From positions 23,518,359-23,582,358 of the forward strand of contig OZ038322.1 in assembly GCA_964035795.1 (NCBI GenBank): a stretch of 64,000 bases of DNA. The letters are read 5' to 3'. Positions within the stretch are counted from its first letter, which is position 1, and each line of letters starts with the position of its first letter. The stretch comes from Pterobdella sp. o SKG-2022. Taxonomy: Eukaryota > Annelida > Clitellata > Hirudinida > Piscicolidae. This document shows, in pieces, positions 13,096-25,460 of the stretch. The translations under genes and the position numbers were made by a program. The notes under the pieces are model-generated. The model worked only from the letters and a program-made list of their open reading frames with translations. It had not been told where the DNA came from and ran no database searches.

Positions 13096-13348
13096 ATTTA
13101 TTGCAAACTGTGATGTTTCGAAATAAGCTGTGTAGTTTTATATTTCGATTTGAATTTTATCAGTTTTAAGTTTGATTAATTAAAAACTCCAACTATACAA
13201 AATTTCACTTCAATCTATCTTTTCAGAAACATTGTACGTATATTTTATCACTATTTTTCAACAAAGCATCAAATTTTATTCACTTTTCAAAATATTTTTT
13301 TAATTAGTTTTTAATTTATTTTACAGGTTGAAATTAAATTGCAAATTG

Positions 13349-13354
13349 TTTATT
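13349..13354 (-). terminator. poly(A) signal AATAAA, KAT14
   Basis: AATAAA on the minus strand about 65 nt after the KAT14 stop codon. It separates the convergent EndoU and KAT14 transcription units. Confidence 0.55.
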
Positions 13355-13418
13355 ATAATAGAATTATTTAATTTCCTTTTAAAATTGTTCTGTAATACTT
13401 TTTCATAAAAAACTTCAC

Positions 13419-16400
13419 TTAACTGAAGCGTTTGAGTCTCATAAAAAATGCATTCCTACATTCAGTTGACTCGAAGGGAAGGTATTTGTCATAAAAATTT
13501 TCAATAAACTCTTCCACCTTGAAGCAAAACTTCTGGTAGAGAAACAGGGCATGGTTACTGATCGAAACGTGCAGAGTCACATCTTTGGTCGGTTCCAACT
13601 GATTTTTGAAAAAGTTAAAAAAATAATTGAAATCAAAAGAATTGATAGTTCCTTATCACAATATTTATAGAATATATATAATATTCTTTTCAGAATAAGG
13701 AGAAAAATCTGTTCCGAATCTCCGAATTAGCCAATGAATACGGCTAAAAATAACAACCAAATGCTCAAAAGTCCCACCTGGAACAGATAAAAAAGCATGA
13801 ACTTGGCGATTCCCGCCTTCCTCCACTCGGGGTGCACAAACACGAACGACAAGTAACACTCATCCACATTCACATCGGGAATCATGAAAGCAAACCCCAC
13901 TACTAAATTCCTATCATTTATATTTCGACATTAGCTTTGACAGATATGGATTTTCCGTTAAATGTTAATGAAATTTCATCTCATACACTCACTTATATTG
14001 CGCAACTATTCCGTAATCAGGGTAGTCTAAACTTTCTGTCACTTGAAAAAAAAAACACATTTTAAGAATAATTGAGAATAATGAAAATTTTAGCCTAACA
14101 ATCGATATCAGGCCAAAAAAAATGAACGCAGAGGCGGTTGATGGCTTCGATGTGGTGTGGCATGACGTTCACAAAGTCGATGGGTGCGGATGGCGTCTCT
14201 CTCCAGGCGGACTCGTGCCTGAGTCAGTGTTTCAATCCTTTTATGTTCTTGCAAATGATTAGTTTATAGTGATGCTTAAAGATTGGAAAATTTTTTACCT
14301 GTGATGGTGGGCGATGATCTGTTGTAAAAGCTGCATTTTTAAGGGCTTGGCATTCCAATCCCTTCTAATGTATGCTTTGAGATATCTGAAACAAAATTAA
14401 TTAAATTTTCAAAAGCGAATAATGAATTCAATAAAACTGAGATACTTGTTGGTATAGGGACTTTTAATTCCTCTGGGATGGCGCCGATAGAAACGCTGAT
14501 ACAGTGTTAATTGCTCTTCGACCTTCTCCTTGTGTTCCTTCGTATGCTAGCATTGAGATTAATAAAAAAAACTCAACATTATGAGATGAAAAGACAAGAG
14601 CTTATGAGTTATATCAATTCATGAAGCTTTTCGATTTCTGAGATTTCTATACAAAATTACTTGAACTTGTTAACTGCTAATAAAATCTTGAGGCTTTTCT
14701 AAAGATAAATTGATGAGTTTAAAAATGCAAGCAAAGCTTTTAACATTTTTGTTTTCTTTTTCTTAATTGGCGTTTTTTAACAAAATATTTTCTATCTTAA
14801 ATTATATTTATGATTAATTAAACTAGCCTATTAACAAAAAAGATTTGAATAAGACTTTTATTAATTGAATAATAATACTAAGCTTTTCGTAAGTTGAAGT
14901 CACATTATCAAGTATACAAAGTTGTATACTTGAACTCACATTATCAAGTATACAAACTTGTATACTTGATAATGTGACTTCAACTTACGAAAAGCTTCAT
15001 ATTATTATTCAGTTACTAAACTATATTATTAATGAACATGTCGGTCGTTAAGAATATGATAGGTTACTTACAAAAATTTTGGTCGCTAAGAATAGACACA
15101 CAAAGTAAACCTGATATCGATCTAGAAGTTCACTTTTCTGACAAGAGGTATGCTCATTTTTGCATGGTGTCTTCTCTTCATTCTCTAGCTTCAAGCATAT
15201 TGATCTTAATTAAAATTCATGTCATCATCATCATCACTACCATCATTACTATCATAATGATCATTCTACTGAAAAAATCGTAGCTAGCTAAAAATTATTA
15301 ATATCCATATTAGATTATACTGCCGTAGGCGTCCCAGTAGCAGCTTTATTGAGTGGATCCGCATTTTTCAGGCCATAGGATTCCATATCCTTTTCGACAC
15401 AACTCAACCAAGTTTTTGCTGGTCTACCACGGGAACGACCTCCAGGCAGAAGAAGTTCGAGCACGTCTTTGATACACATGGACGAACGTCTCACGTGACC
15501 ATACCAACGAAGACGACGGCTCTGTAGCAGCATCCTTATGTCTGGGATTTTGAGTTTTGTGAGGAAAACTGATGATGGACTTCTATCCTATGGCTTAACA
15601 CCACATATCCAGCAGATCATAGACCTATCGTTGCGCTGTAGCCTTTGCAAAACAGTAACTGTTGGAGCCCAGTTTTCACTGCCATATAACAAGGCAGAAC
15701 GCACACAAGATGTGTATAATTTGCCATGAAGTTCCAAGGTGATGGGCTTAGAGGTCAATATGGGCAACAGTTTTTTAAATTTACCCCAGACAACTGAACA
15801 TCTGGTGATAACTGCCAGTTCACAACACCTGCACACAACATATCACCAAGGTAGCAAAACTTCGGTTCTACATCCATTGTGGCATTACCAACTATAACCT
15901 CTTTGATAGGCCTATAATCCAAAGGTGGCGCTAAATTGAGACAGCGAGGACATACGTAAGCCTGATCCTTCAGTCTTCCAGTCAAACCACTACATCTTTT
16001 GTGGACCCAATGAAAGCACGTTGAGCAAAAAACTGAGTTGACGCCAACACCTTTGCGGCATACACTGCAAGGAAAAGCTCCAGAATCCCTCAAGTTTTCA
16101 GAACCGAGTAACATGAATGCAGGGTCCGGCTCAGGCGAATCAAGTGAGCACCCGAAAACGACGTTCAGAGTAGCTAGCTAAAAATTAATAAAGAATAATT
16201 TTATTGAAAAAATTTTCTAAATGGTTAAATTTTAAAATTTCTGAAAAACTTTGAACGTTAACATAAGAATCAAAAACCCCACTAATTGAAACCTAATTCT
16301 CAATGTCAAAAATACTACAACCCATAATTAATACATACGCCAGAATTCTTTAAAATAAAGTTAAAATCATATGTTTCTAACTTGCAGTGTTTTGTTCAAG

Positions 16401-19400
16401 TGCCTCATATAGGAATCTATATTGAAAATCGAAAGTCCAAACTCTCTTTTTCGCTGTACAATTGTTGAATTTGAAAAACACTTGATTATAAAATGGCATA
16501 TAGAAGACAGCAAATTAAATTAATTGAATAATTTGGAGACAGAAAAAACACTGATAAATCATCTTGATTGTAGATTGTATGGTACTAGTATGGTCTAGGA
16601 ATCCTGAATCTTAGAAGCACATTGGTGATTGTATGTATTATATCCCAGTACAATCATTCAAATAAGGATAATAATAATAATAAAGAATAATAATTAATAC
16701 ATTAATGATAAAAACATAGTTAATATGGATACGAACTTGTCTCAGAAGCAATTTGGTCTTGAAGAGGTTGAAGATGGGCAGGTTGTGGCAACTAGCCTGC
16801 AACCGCTGCAGCTTTTTTAGAACCATCCTCTCGTCGTACCGAGACATCATTATCAACCTGCGTGTTTAAATGTTTAATTCTATTTTGATCATTAAAAAAA
16901 TTAATTAAATTAAACAAAAAATTGAATTTAATTAATATATAAAATTTAATGCGCTAAATTTGAATTTATTAAAAAGTAGAAAACACCCAATTGGGATTTA
17001 AACGCAGAATGATTAAATGAATATTTTTTGATGAAGTGAGCACACATTAAAACAACAATATTAACCTTCAAGAACAATATAAACGGAAATTTAAAAACTA
17101 TTGAACATCTTGAACGGAATTCAAAATCGTAACTTACTCTTTCCTTTGGTGGCTAGGCATACAAGTGTTTTCTTTAAGCTCATGTTTCACTGTGGCTTGA
17201 CCTAAAAATAGCATTCATAACTATCATTTAAAAAATAGCTTAATTAATACAAGATGTGTTTAATGAAAGTGGTTCAAAAACTCAAGACTCAATGGGTCAC
17301 TCACTATGCTTCCATAAGTACACTTGTATATATATATAATATATATATGTATAAATAACGTTCATACACAACAAATTTTAGTTTTTCAATAGATTATTAT
17401 TGGTATTATTTGTATTATTATTATTAGTATTAATATTATTATTATTATTATTTAAAAATTCCCTAATTTTTTGAACAAAAATTTAACAATAAGTATAGCT
17501 TTGAATAGTAGTAAAAAAATAATGTATATGATAGGATTGAAGTCTATAAAAAATGGAGAGCAACCACTGAGATAATTAACCAGGCTTAAAAATGCTGCTT
17601 TTAAAAATTTAAAAAAAACTATGACCTTCAAATGCCTACCAGGATATATAAGCAATCAATAAAAACAAAAGTGCAAAAATTAATTTCATTTGTTGAAAAA
17701 AGATTCCGAAATAGAATAATTGTATGATTATCCGCCATACTTAAGTCAAGATACATGAATAAATTGTCTAACTTTGTTTTTGACTTTCTTCAAAAGATGA
17801 AAATAGTTGATCGAGGGAGGGAAGGTTAGATTTGGTGTCTTCATTTTTGTCTTCAAGTTCATACAAAGAGCTTGTGTTGACCGCATCCTCATTCAGAACC
17901 TCATCATCATCATCATCATCATCTTTCAAAAAAAACTCGGGGACTTTTTCTGGAATGATTTTTTACAGTGCTTCAAGTTGTTCTCGTCAAAAATGTGAAA
18001 TCTTTAAAACATCGATTATAATAATTTTGAAAGAAAAATTTGACAAATTTTTATTTGAAAAATTCAAAACCAAGGAGTTTCTTTTATGGTGACTCATTAC
18101 CAAATTTCTTTCCGTTATAATCACGTTTATAAATTATACCTTCAACTGTTAGTCCTTTCCCAGTCTTCCACTCAATAGACTGATTTTTTTTGCGCTTAGA
18201 ATCTTTGTATGAAGAATCCTTGAACAAAATTGCACTAGTAAATATTTCCACATGAATAGTTCAAAGTTAAAATGATATTAGAATAATCACTAGCAAACTT
18301 AATTAGAAAATTGAGCTCTATGCTATACACATTATAATGTAATACAGTATTTATGAAGCGCTTCTTATAGATCAAAGCGTTTGCTATGAATTTAATGTAG
18401 CAAAAACACACTGTAGAACAGGTGCTAATTGTCGGCCTACCCAGGATCAAACCCGGTAACTTTATATGTTTAGTCTAACGCTCTACCTATGAGCTACACG
18501 AGCCGACAATATAGAATAATTGATGATATAAATGAATTTGTAACAACAAAAAGATTTAAAAAAAAATTTTTTTAATTAATAAACTAAAAGTAATAAAGCT
18601 TCAAAATAAGTTGATACATTTATTCTTTTGAAACACTATAACCTGAGATAAGTTTAACTTTATCATGAAACATCAGAAAGGTAAGATAATTTTTTATGGC
18701 AAGCTTGGAGAGAATAGTAAGTAAAGTTTATTATGGATAAATTAATATAAAAACTGCTTTATTGCAATATTAAAAAATGAATTTGAAATAAAGAGAGCCA
18801 AGGCGGCTCAATAATGATTAATGATGAATGTTGAAAATTAACTTTGTATGTTATATATAAAAGCTTTTATCACCTGCGAGGAAGTGTCAGTTAAATAAGA
18901 CAATTCATCTTTGAAATCGCTTGATTTGTCAATACTAATATAACTAGAAGATTTCTCAATCATATCTTGCGTTGATTCTTTATTCATTTCGTTTTCACTT
19001 ATATTGTCACCAACATCAATAAAATCATCTCCATCTTCCTCGCTAGCACTATCAGTATCAATGCTCACTTCTTCATTTAGTTTAGTGAATTTCAATTTTT
19101 TATTATCTTCAATATTAATATAATCTTCACATTGTTTTCTTTTCTTAATTTTAGCACTATCTACTGGAAATTTTAAATTTTCATAGAATATTATTGATGA
19201 TTCACCTATCAACCTTACATAACTCTCTACTAGGACAAACGCCAGGGATTAACTTCCACCATCCGGTCTGCTTCAAATCTGCCAAACCTTTGAAAATCAT
19301 TTATAATTTCGTTTATTTTTAGTTTAATGATGATGAAAATCAAAAAGAACCTGAACTGAAATACACATTGATATAGCTGGACAAAGTACTAGCAACTTCA

Positions 19401-19996
19401 TCTTGCAATTTTTTAGTTTTTTTACTAAAACAAAAGGGTATATAGTTATGTATTGGTTGAACAGAATTATTTAAGTTTGAGGAAATAATGAAAATAAAAC
19501 TTATGATTTGAGGTTCAAACTTTTGAAACACATACAATGATTGATCAAATAGATCATGCCAATGCTGCTTGATGAATGGACAAATATGTCTGTTCAAATT
19601 GAAATATCCCATCAAGCCATCATCACTCTTTTTCTCCAAATTGAACATGCATAAAACACTGGCTTGTAACCTGATTTGAGATTAAATACAGACAGGTAAT
19701 AAAAATTACAGAAAAATCCTTTACCATGATAGCTTGATTCTTTTGAGAGATTCAGAATTTGCACCGAATTTTTTCGCACATTTCAAACATGTGAAATCAT
19801 AAAATATATCTCCTAAAATTTGACTAGGTAGCTGAATTTTCAAACAAGCTAAAAATATTAAGTAATTTTTACTCAAAATATAAAATTTATAGTTATGAAA
19901 CAAACCAGCATGGTAGAATGTTTGACATGAAAAACATTTAAAAGATGTTTTTGATTCTACAAATGTTAACTTTTTACCACAATAACACGCATCCAT
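13419..19996 (-). CDS. KAT14: KAT14 (CSRP2BP), ATAC-complex histone acetyltransferase
   Basis: Start is the ATG at 19996 (MDACYCGKK), after which a cysteine-rich PHD-like finger runs into exon 2 (19848-19725: DFTCLKCAKKF). Next comes the conserved CMFNLEKKSDDGLMGYFNLN / HICPFIKQHW region (about 19665-19340), a GWWKLIPG segment (about 19260), then acidic exons (18872-19212; about 17780-17930 with a poly-Asp run). After these: YDERMVLKKLQ (about 16840), HTKEHKEKVEEQLTLYQRFY (about 14540) and YLKAYIRRDWNAKPLKMQLL (about 14370). The GNAT domain follows: IDFVNVMPHHIEAINRLC, VGFAFMIPDV, HPEWRKAGIAKF (acetyl-CoA loop) and LHVSISNHALFLYQKF, ending LKRFS at 13419. The last exon is 13419-13598 and the one before it ends at 13778. 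KAT14 works in the nucleus within the ATAC coactivator. The phase between the DYGIVAQYK exon (about 14000) and the VGFAF exon does not reconcile by eye. Introns carry a LINE, a SINE and a foldback. Confidence 0.9.
14861..15014. repeat. perfect long inverted repeat (foldback/cruciform)
   Basis: Arms 14880-14919 and 14958-14997 are perfect reverse complements over 40 nt, starting and ending with an AAGCTT site. The 38-nt spacer itself contains further copies of the tcaagtatacaa motif and its complement. Outside, attgaataataata and tattattattcagtt extend the pairing imperfectly. It lies in a KAT14 intron. It could be a foldback transposon or MITE; the RNA would form a long hairpin. Confidence 0.9.
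15280..15300 (+). repeat. left flanking repeat of LINE (candidate target-site duplication)
   Basis: gtagctagctaaaaatta is repeated exactly (18 nt) at 16170-16187. The pair brackets the retrotransposon fragment and is best read as its target-site duplication. Confidence 0.7.
15301..16169 (-). mobile_element. CR1-like non-LTR retrotransposon 3' part with Cys/His finger
   Basis: Reading minus from 16169: a zinc finger of the CSVCRKGVGVN..C..CFHWVHKRC..CPRC type, then FCYLGDML, WGKFKKLLPIL, LYTSCVRSALLYGSENW, LQRNDRSMICWICGVKP, RRLRWYGHVRRSS, GRSRGRPAKTW and a C-terminal tail. These are the standard C-terminal landmarks of a widespread animal CR1/Jockey-type LINE. Frame changes break it into three pieces. 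The 5' part, including the catalytic RT, is absent, as expected of 5' truncation. It is flanked by an 18-nt direct repeat and sits in a KAT14 intron in the gene's orientation. Confidence 0.88.
16170..16187 (+). repeat. right flanking repeat of LINE (candidate target-site duplication)
   Basis: Exact 18-nt match to 15280-15297; see that entry. Confidence 0.7.
18338..18509 (-). mobile_element. tRNA-derived SINE, near full length
   Basis: Reading minus from 18509: a tRNA-like head with an acceptor-like gtcggc ... gccgac pair, an A-box-like tgtagctcataggt and a B box ggtttgatcc. A non-tRNA body follows: agcacctgttctacagtgtg, gctacattaaattcatagca, then aagcgcttcataaa. The same head and body occur at 53771-53946, and the body alone at 34989-35085. 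It is not a tRNA gene: the anticodon stem is damaged and the body repeats elsewhere. Located in a KAT14 intron. Confidence 0.85.
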
Positions 19997-20284
19997 AAGT
20001 TTTAAAACACAAATTAAAAGTGAATTCTTGTAATTCCAAGTGATGGACAATAAAATTTTATTTATAATTTCTATCTTTGAACAAAATATATTTTGAATAA
20101 TTTTGCAGAAAATTTGAGTAATAAAAACAAAAAACAAATGCACGCTTATAGCTTTGAAGTACTAAAAAAATTTTGAGTAATTTGAAAAAACTAGAATAAT
20201 TTCACTAGTTGTTTTTTATTTTATTGCTATATTCAAAAGTTATATTATGAAGAAGAAGCGTGTTTAAATCTATAATGTTGATGA

Positions 20285-20515
20285 ACTAAGAAGAAGGCTA
20301 AACTTATCGAAAAGTATAGTCATTTTTCCATCTTTATAAATGTGTTAAAAACCATTATTTCAAAAAAAAAACGTTCGCTAACGTGGAACAAAATAAACCT
20401 CCAAAAGTTTTTTCAATTAAATATTTTTATGATAAACTTATTAAATATTATAGCTTTTGATACTTATTGAATGTATCAAAGATTTCTCTTATTTGATGTT
20501 TTTTGTTGAAAAAAC
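20285..20515 (+). repeat. two copies of dispersed repeat (acttatcgaaaattatag type)
   Basis: 20285-20360 (ggctaaacttatcgaaaagtatag...aaatgtgttaaaaacc) and 20430-20515 (gataaacttattaaatattatag...gaatgtatcaaagatttctcttatttgatgtttttt) match 25176-25262, 30803-30890 and 55715-55800. All are in the same orientation. Confidence 0.6.
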
Positions 20516-20589
20516 CATTAACTACAATATTTTTTTCATTACCCCAAAAGTTTTTAGTTATTTTACAAACCCTTTTCTTGTTTCATTGT

Positions 20590-21480
20590 AACCCTCCATT
20601 TCTGGAGCAGATCTGAGGCTCCTATAAGGTCTGACTAATGGCTTTTGTGACCAAGGGAACATGGGATGAAGTGGCAGTTGAAAAGGTGGGGAGTGTAGTG
20701 ACATTGATGGAAACAAATGGACATAAGGGTGATGGATGAGTAGTTGGCGAGACTATTTAGAACTAAGGATGAAAGGTGACTTACCGGTTGTGAGTAAGGC
20801 AAATGTGCGGCGTGTAAGATGATCTAAGGTGATTTCTATGGGGTTAATTGGAAGGGGTTAGTTGTGAAGAAGCTTTATATGGATTGATCGAATGTAATTT
20901 TGAACTACGAAAGGGTTTTGAGGTTGTTTATGATAATTGATTTTGCGATGTTGTTTAAGATGATAGGTACTGTTTTAGCATAATTGATGTTTTTGATGAA
21001 TGTTGTTTGTTTTTCGTATCTTGGGTGTGGAGGATGGCTGGTTAGGTGGTGAAGAGAATGAGATCGTAGAAGTGCTTTTTGATTTAGTTGGGATGCATGT
21101 AGCTTGAGATGGTGTTCAAGACGAAGTGTTTCAGTTTCTACGTCTATTTGTTGCATGTTGGTGTTACGTGTACATACAGTTACTGTTCTTAGGGCGGAGT
21201 TTTGTATCGATTGTAGTTTTTTAAAGAAAAAGGCTGAAACTATGGGAGACCAGATTGCATTGGAGTATTCTATTATAGTTAGTAGTAGTGTTTTGATTAT
21301 CGTGGTGTTTTTTTGCTCTTATCCCAGTTGCTTGAAGCAAGTAGCTTCATGAGGTGTGAAGAAAGTTGCAGAGGTTTTACTGGTGTTTATTTTTGGGTTG
21401 ATGTTTATTGCTCATGAACAGAGTGTATTCCAGTAAGGCTGTAGTTTCTAGGAAGGGTTTCAGGAGTTTAGACTTGCTTG
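20590..21480 (-). mobile_element. non-LTR retrotransposon C-terminal fragment
   Basis: Minus strand: EYSNAIWSPIVSAFFFKKLQ, then SIQNSALRTVTVCTRNTNMQ, then QIDVETETLRLEHHLKLHAS. This is the usual order at the end of many LINE reverse transcriptases (aligning with 'YASPVWSP ... LQ.IQN.ALR.ATGC'). A GKSPFILSS segment follows downstream. Frames are interrupted. It is a different lineage from the other fragments here and has a higher G+C content than the flanks. Confidence 0.7.
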
Positions 21481-22139
21481 CGGTCGGAATGCTTCCCCGT
21501 ATAGGAAAAAATTCTTAACACCTTTTTATCCTTCACTTAAGATGGATCATCAGAACTATAAATCTGATACTGCTTGCCGGCGATGGTGAAACATTAACAA
21601 CAATATGGTTTTAGATACCGCGTTAAAGACCCCAAACTCAGCGTTTAGACTTGCTATCCTTATATGCTACAATTTTGAACACTATTTTCCCCAAAGCGCG
21701 TTTTAGATGACCCTGCTTTTATAATGTTATTATTAAAAAAAACATTCAAGGATCTGATGATAAATTTTTTTATTGCCTACATGGAGAAACACGTGAGCAA
21801 TGCAGAATACATCCAAACACCTTAATATATGCTAAATGCTTTTAGGGATACTTTATTACATTGTCAGTAATCTCGTCTAGTTGAAGTTTTTATGGCTATC
21901 AAACTTGGAACTAAGCGAACCATTTAAGCTTCAAAACTATCAGAAGACTTAGTTCAAATTACTGATGAAGTAGCTTTAGGAATGGTCAAAAGTACAGTTC
22001 AAGGGTTTAATACTTATACTTGTTAAAATCGACGAAAAAAACGAAATACGAAAAACCAACACCAGCTTTCAAAACTTTAATACGTAAAAATTATAAGCAA
22101 GATGTTTTTCATTTTTATGTCGTCTTATCAGGCGATAAT

Positions 22140-23662
<1,523 letters not shown>

Positions 23663-23784
23663 TTTGAGATATTATTTCGAAGATTGAAGATGAAAAAGTA
23701 AACGTTCTAGACAAAACTCTCGGGCAAACCGCGAAATGGTTTAAGAGAATTAAGGAAACTGATGCGTGATTCAGTTCATTACAG

Positions 23785-23792
23785 TTTATATA
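23785..23792 (-). promoter_or_regulatory. TATA box of alpha-tubulin
   Basis: TATATAAA on the minus strand, about 125 nt upstream of the tubulin ATG. Two CCAAT motifs on the minus strand lie farther upstream (around 23836 and 23884). This is a sensible layout for a strongly expressed gene; the assignment is inference. Confidence 0.6.
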
Positions 23793-25460
23793 CCCCTCAA
23801 TCTACTTAATATTCTTGATTTTCTTGAATTTTCATTGGCTGTTGATTGTCAATAAACCTATTTATAGACATGCACTATAATTTGATTGGTTATTTCAAAT
23901 GCTAAGTAACGAGCAAATATTGTTTAGTTACGTAAAATTTTGGCGCAATTTATAGTCAAAAAATTATTTATTAAATAGTATATAATTTTTTTTATTTATT
24001 TGAATCCATAAAGTTGAACTTAAATTTCAAGTATTTCGATAATTTTTTTTCTTTCAACATGTCTGAACATGTTCAAATCTTAATAAATTCTTTATAAAAA
24101 AATATGAATATATGAGGACATACTGATTAAGCAAAGTTTTTTTATGGATAGCTTGACAGTAACCAGTTATTGTTAAACACATTTTTGGAATGTGTTTTAT
24201 GGGTTATTTAAAAAAAAACACTAATAAGAATTTTAGTTGTGCAATTTGAAAGTTCAAGCAATGGTTTAGGGTCATAAAATTTTTATCATAAATTCTTTGA
24301 AAGTAATTAAACTCAAAATATACATCATAAAGACGTATAACAGCGCAATATGTGATTTATTGATTACTGATATATTATCTCAACTGTCATTTGTAATTTT
24401 CTAATTAAAAGTTCTTCAAATAGACCAATAATGTTCATCTCTAGGTTTAAACGATAACTTACTTTATTGAATTCTTCATAAATTATAAAACTTAACACAC
24501 CTAAAATAATTATAATTTTAGGAAAATTGTGCTATAATGAGAGCGACTTCTAAATGCTAACTAAATCTGCTAGTCAAGTTTCTCATACAACTACGAATGC
24601 ACAAAAGCTGAGTAATGCTTTCACATGCAAATCAATATTCATAGACCGTCTGGCTCTTACACAAATTTACAATAGTAATTCTACTTTGAGTAGTCTAAAA
24701 AAAACTTATTTTTAGAGACCAACCTAATGATTTGCACTATCTTATTTACAAAAAATGGCCAAAAATATCGAAGAAAGCTTTCAGAAATAGTAAAGTTCCA
24801 AGCTACTCACATTTTATCATACTATGTACATTCATCTAACTTTTCATAAGTACGTTCTCAACTTGATTTGTTATAATAAGGTATTTAAAAAAAAAAAATT
24901 CAAGTGTATTTAATCAAAACTTTTGTTTGAGGTAAGGAAACTCGACCTTAGTCGATCTAAATAAGTAATTGAATATTTTCAGAAATTTTTGATAATTTTT
25001 AAAATGTAGGTGACAATTTTATCACACTCATTGTTCACACTCACTGGTGGCGTACAACTGCACTCCACTACATATCAAAAGTAATATAAAAACCAAGGCA
25101 AAGGTTCATAAATGAAACAGTAACTTTTGAGAGATATCGTTTGTATTTTTTTTCCCTTTTTCTTTTTTTCGCTAACGTTTTAACATAAGTCTAAACTTAT
25201 TGAAAATTATAGCTTCCGATTCTCAATAAATGTATTAAAAATTCCTCTTATTTGATGTTTTTCGTTACAAAATGAAACAGTAAAAAACTTTAAATTATCA
25301 TTCAATAATGTAAGTTATTAGCACAAAATGCTTCGCACGCAATTGTTCAATGGACCTGTGTTAATTAACACATTTAAGTTTAGGATAACTGTGTACACAA
25401 GACCAAACATATGTACAGCTAAATTCTTGTATCTTTTTAAAACTTTTTAGAGACATCTGT
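23793..25460. other. spacer upstream of alpha-tubulin, includes a dispersed repeat
   Basis: No coding exon recognised. The segment 25176-25262 (taacataagtctaaacttattgaaaattatag...aaatgtatta...cctcttatttgatgttttt) is a copy of the dispersed repeat also present at 20430 and 55715. Confidence 0.5.

Larger units (their letters stand above)
19997..22139. other. KAT14 to alpha-tubulin spacer with repeats
   Basis: No gene recognised. It holds two copies of a dispersed AT-rich repeat (20285-20360, 20430-20515) and the 3' end of a retrotransposon (20590-21480). The 21480-22139 part has no exon that I can support. Confidence 0.5.

Noticed and set aside
17330..17455. TA and ATT repeats as a centromere-like or array feature
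   Set aside because: These are short simple repeats common in AT-rich DNA; no larger period was seen.
18421..18509. A possible tRNA gene on the minus strand
   Set aside because: The anticodon stem is damaged, and the sequence continues into a body shared with other dispersed copies, so it is a SINE.
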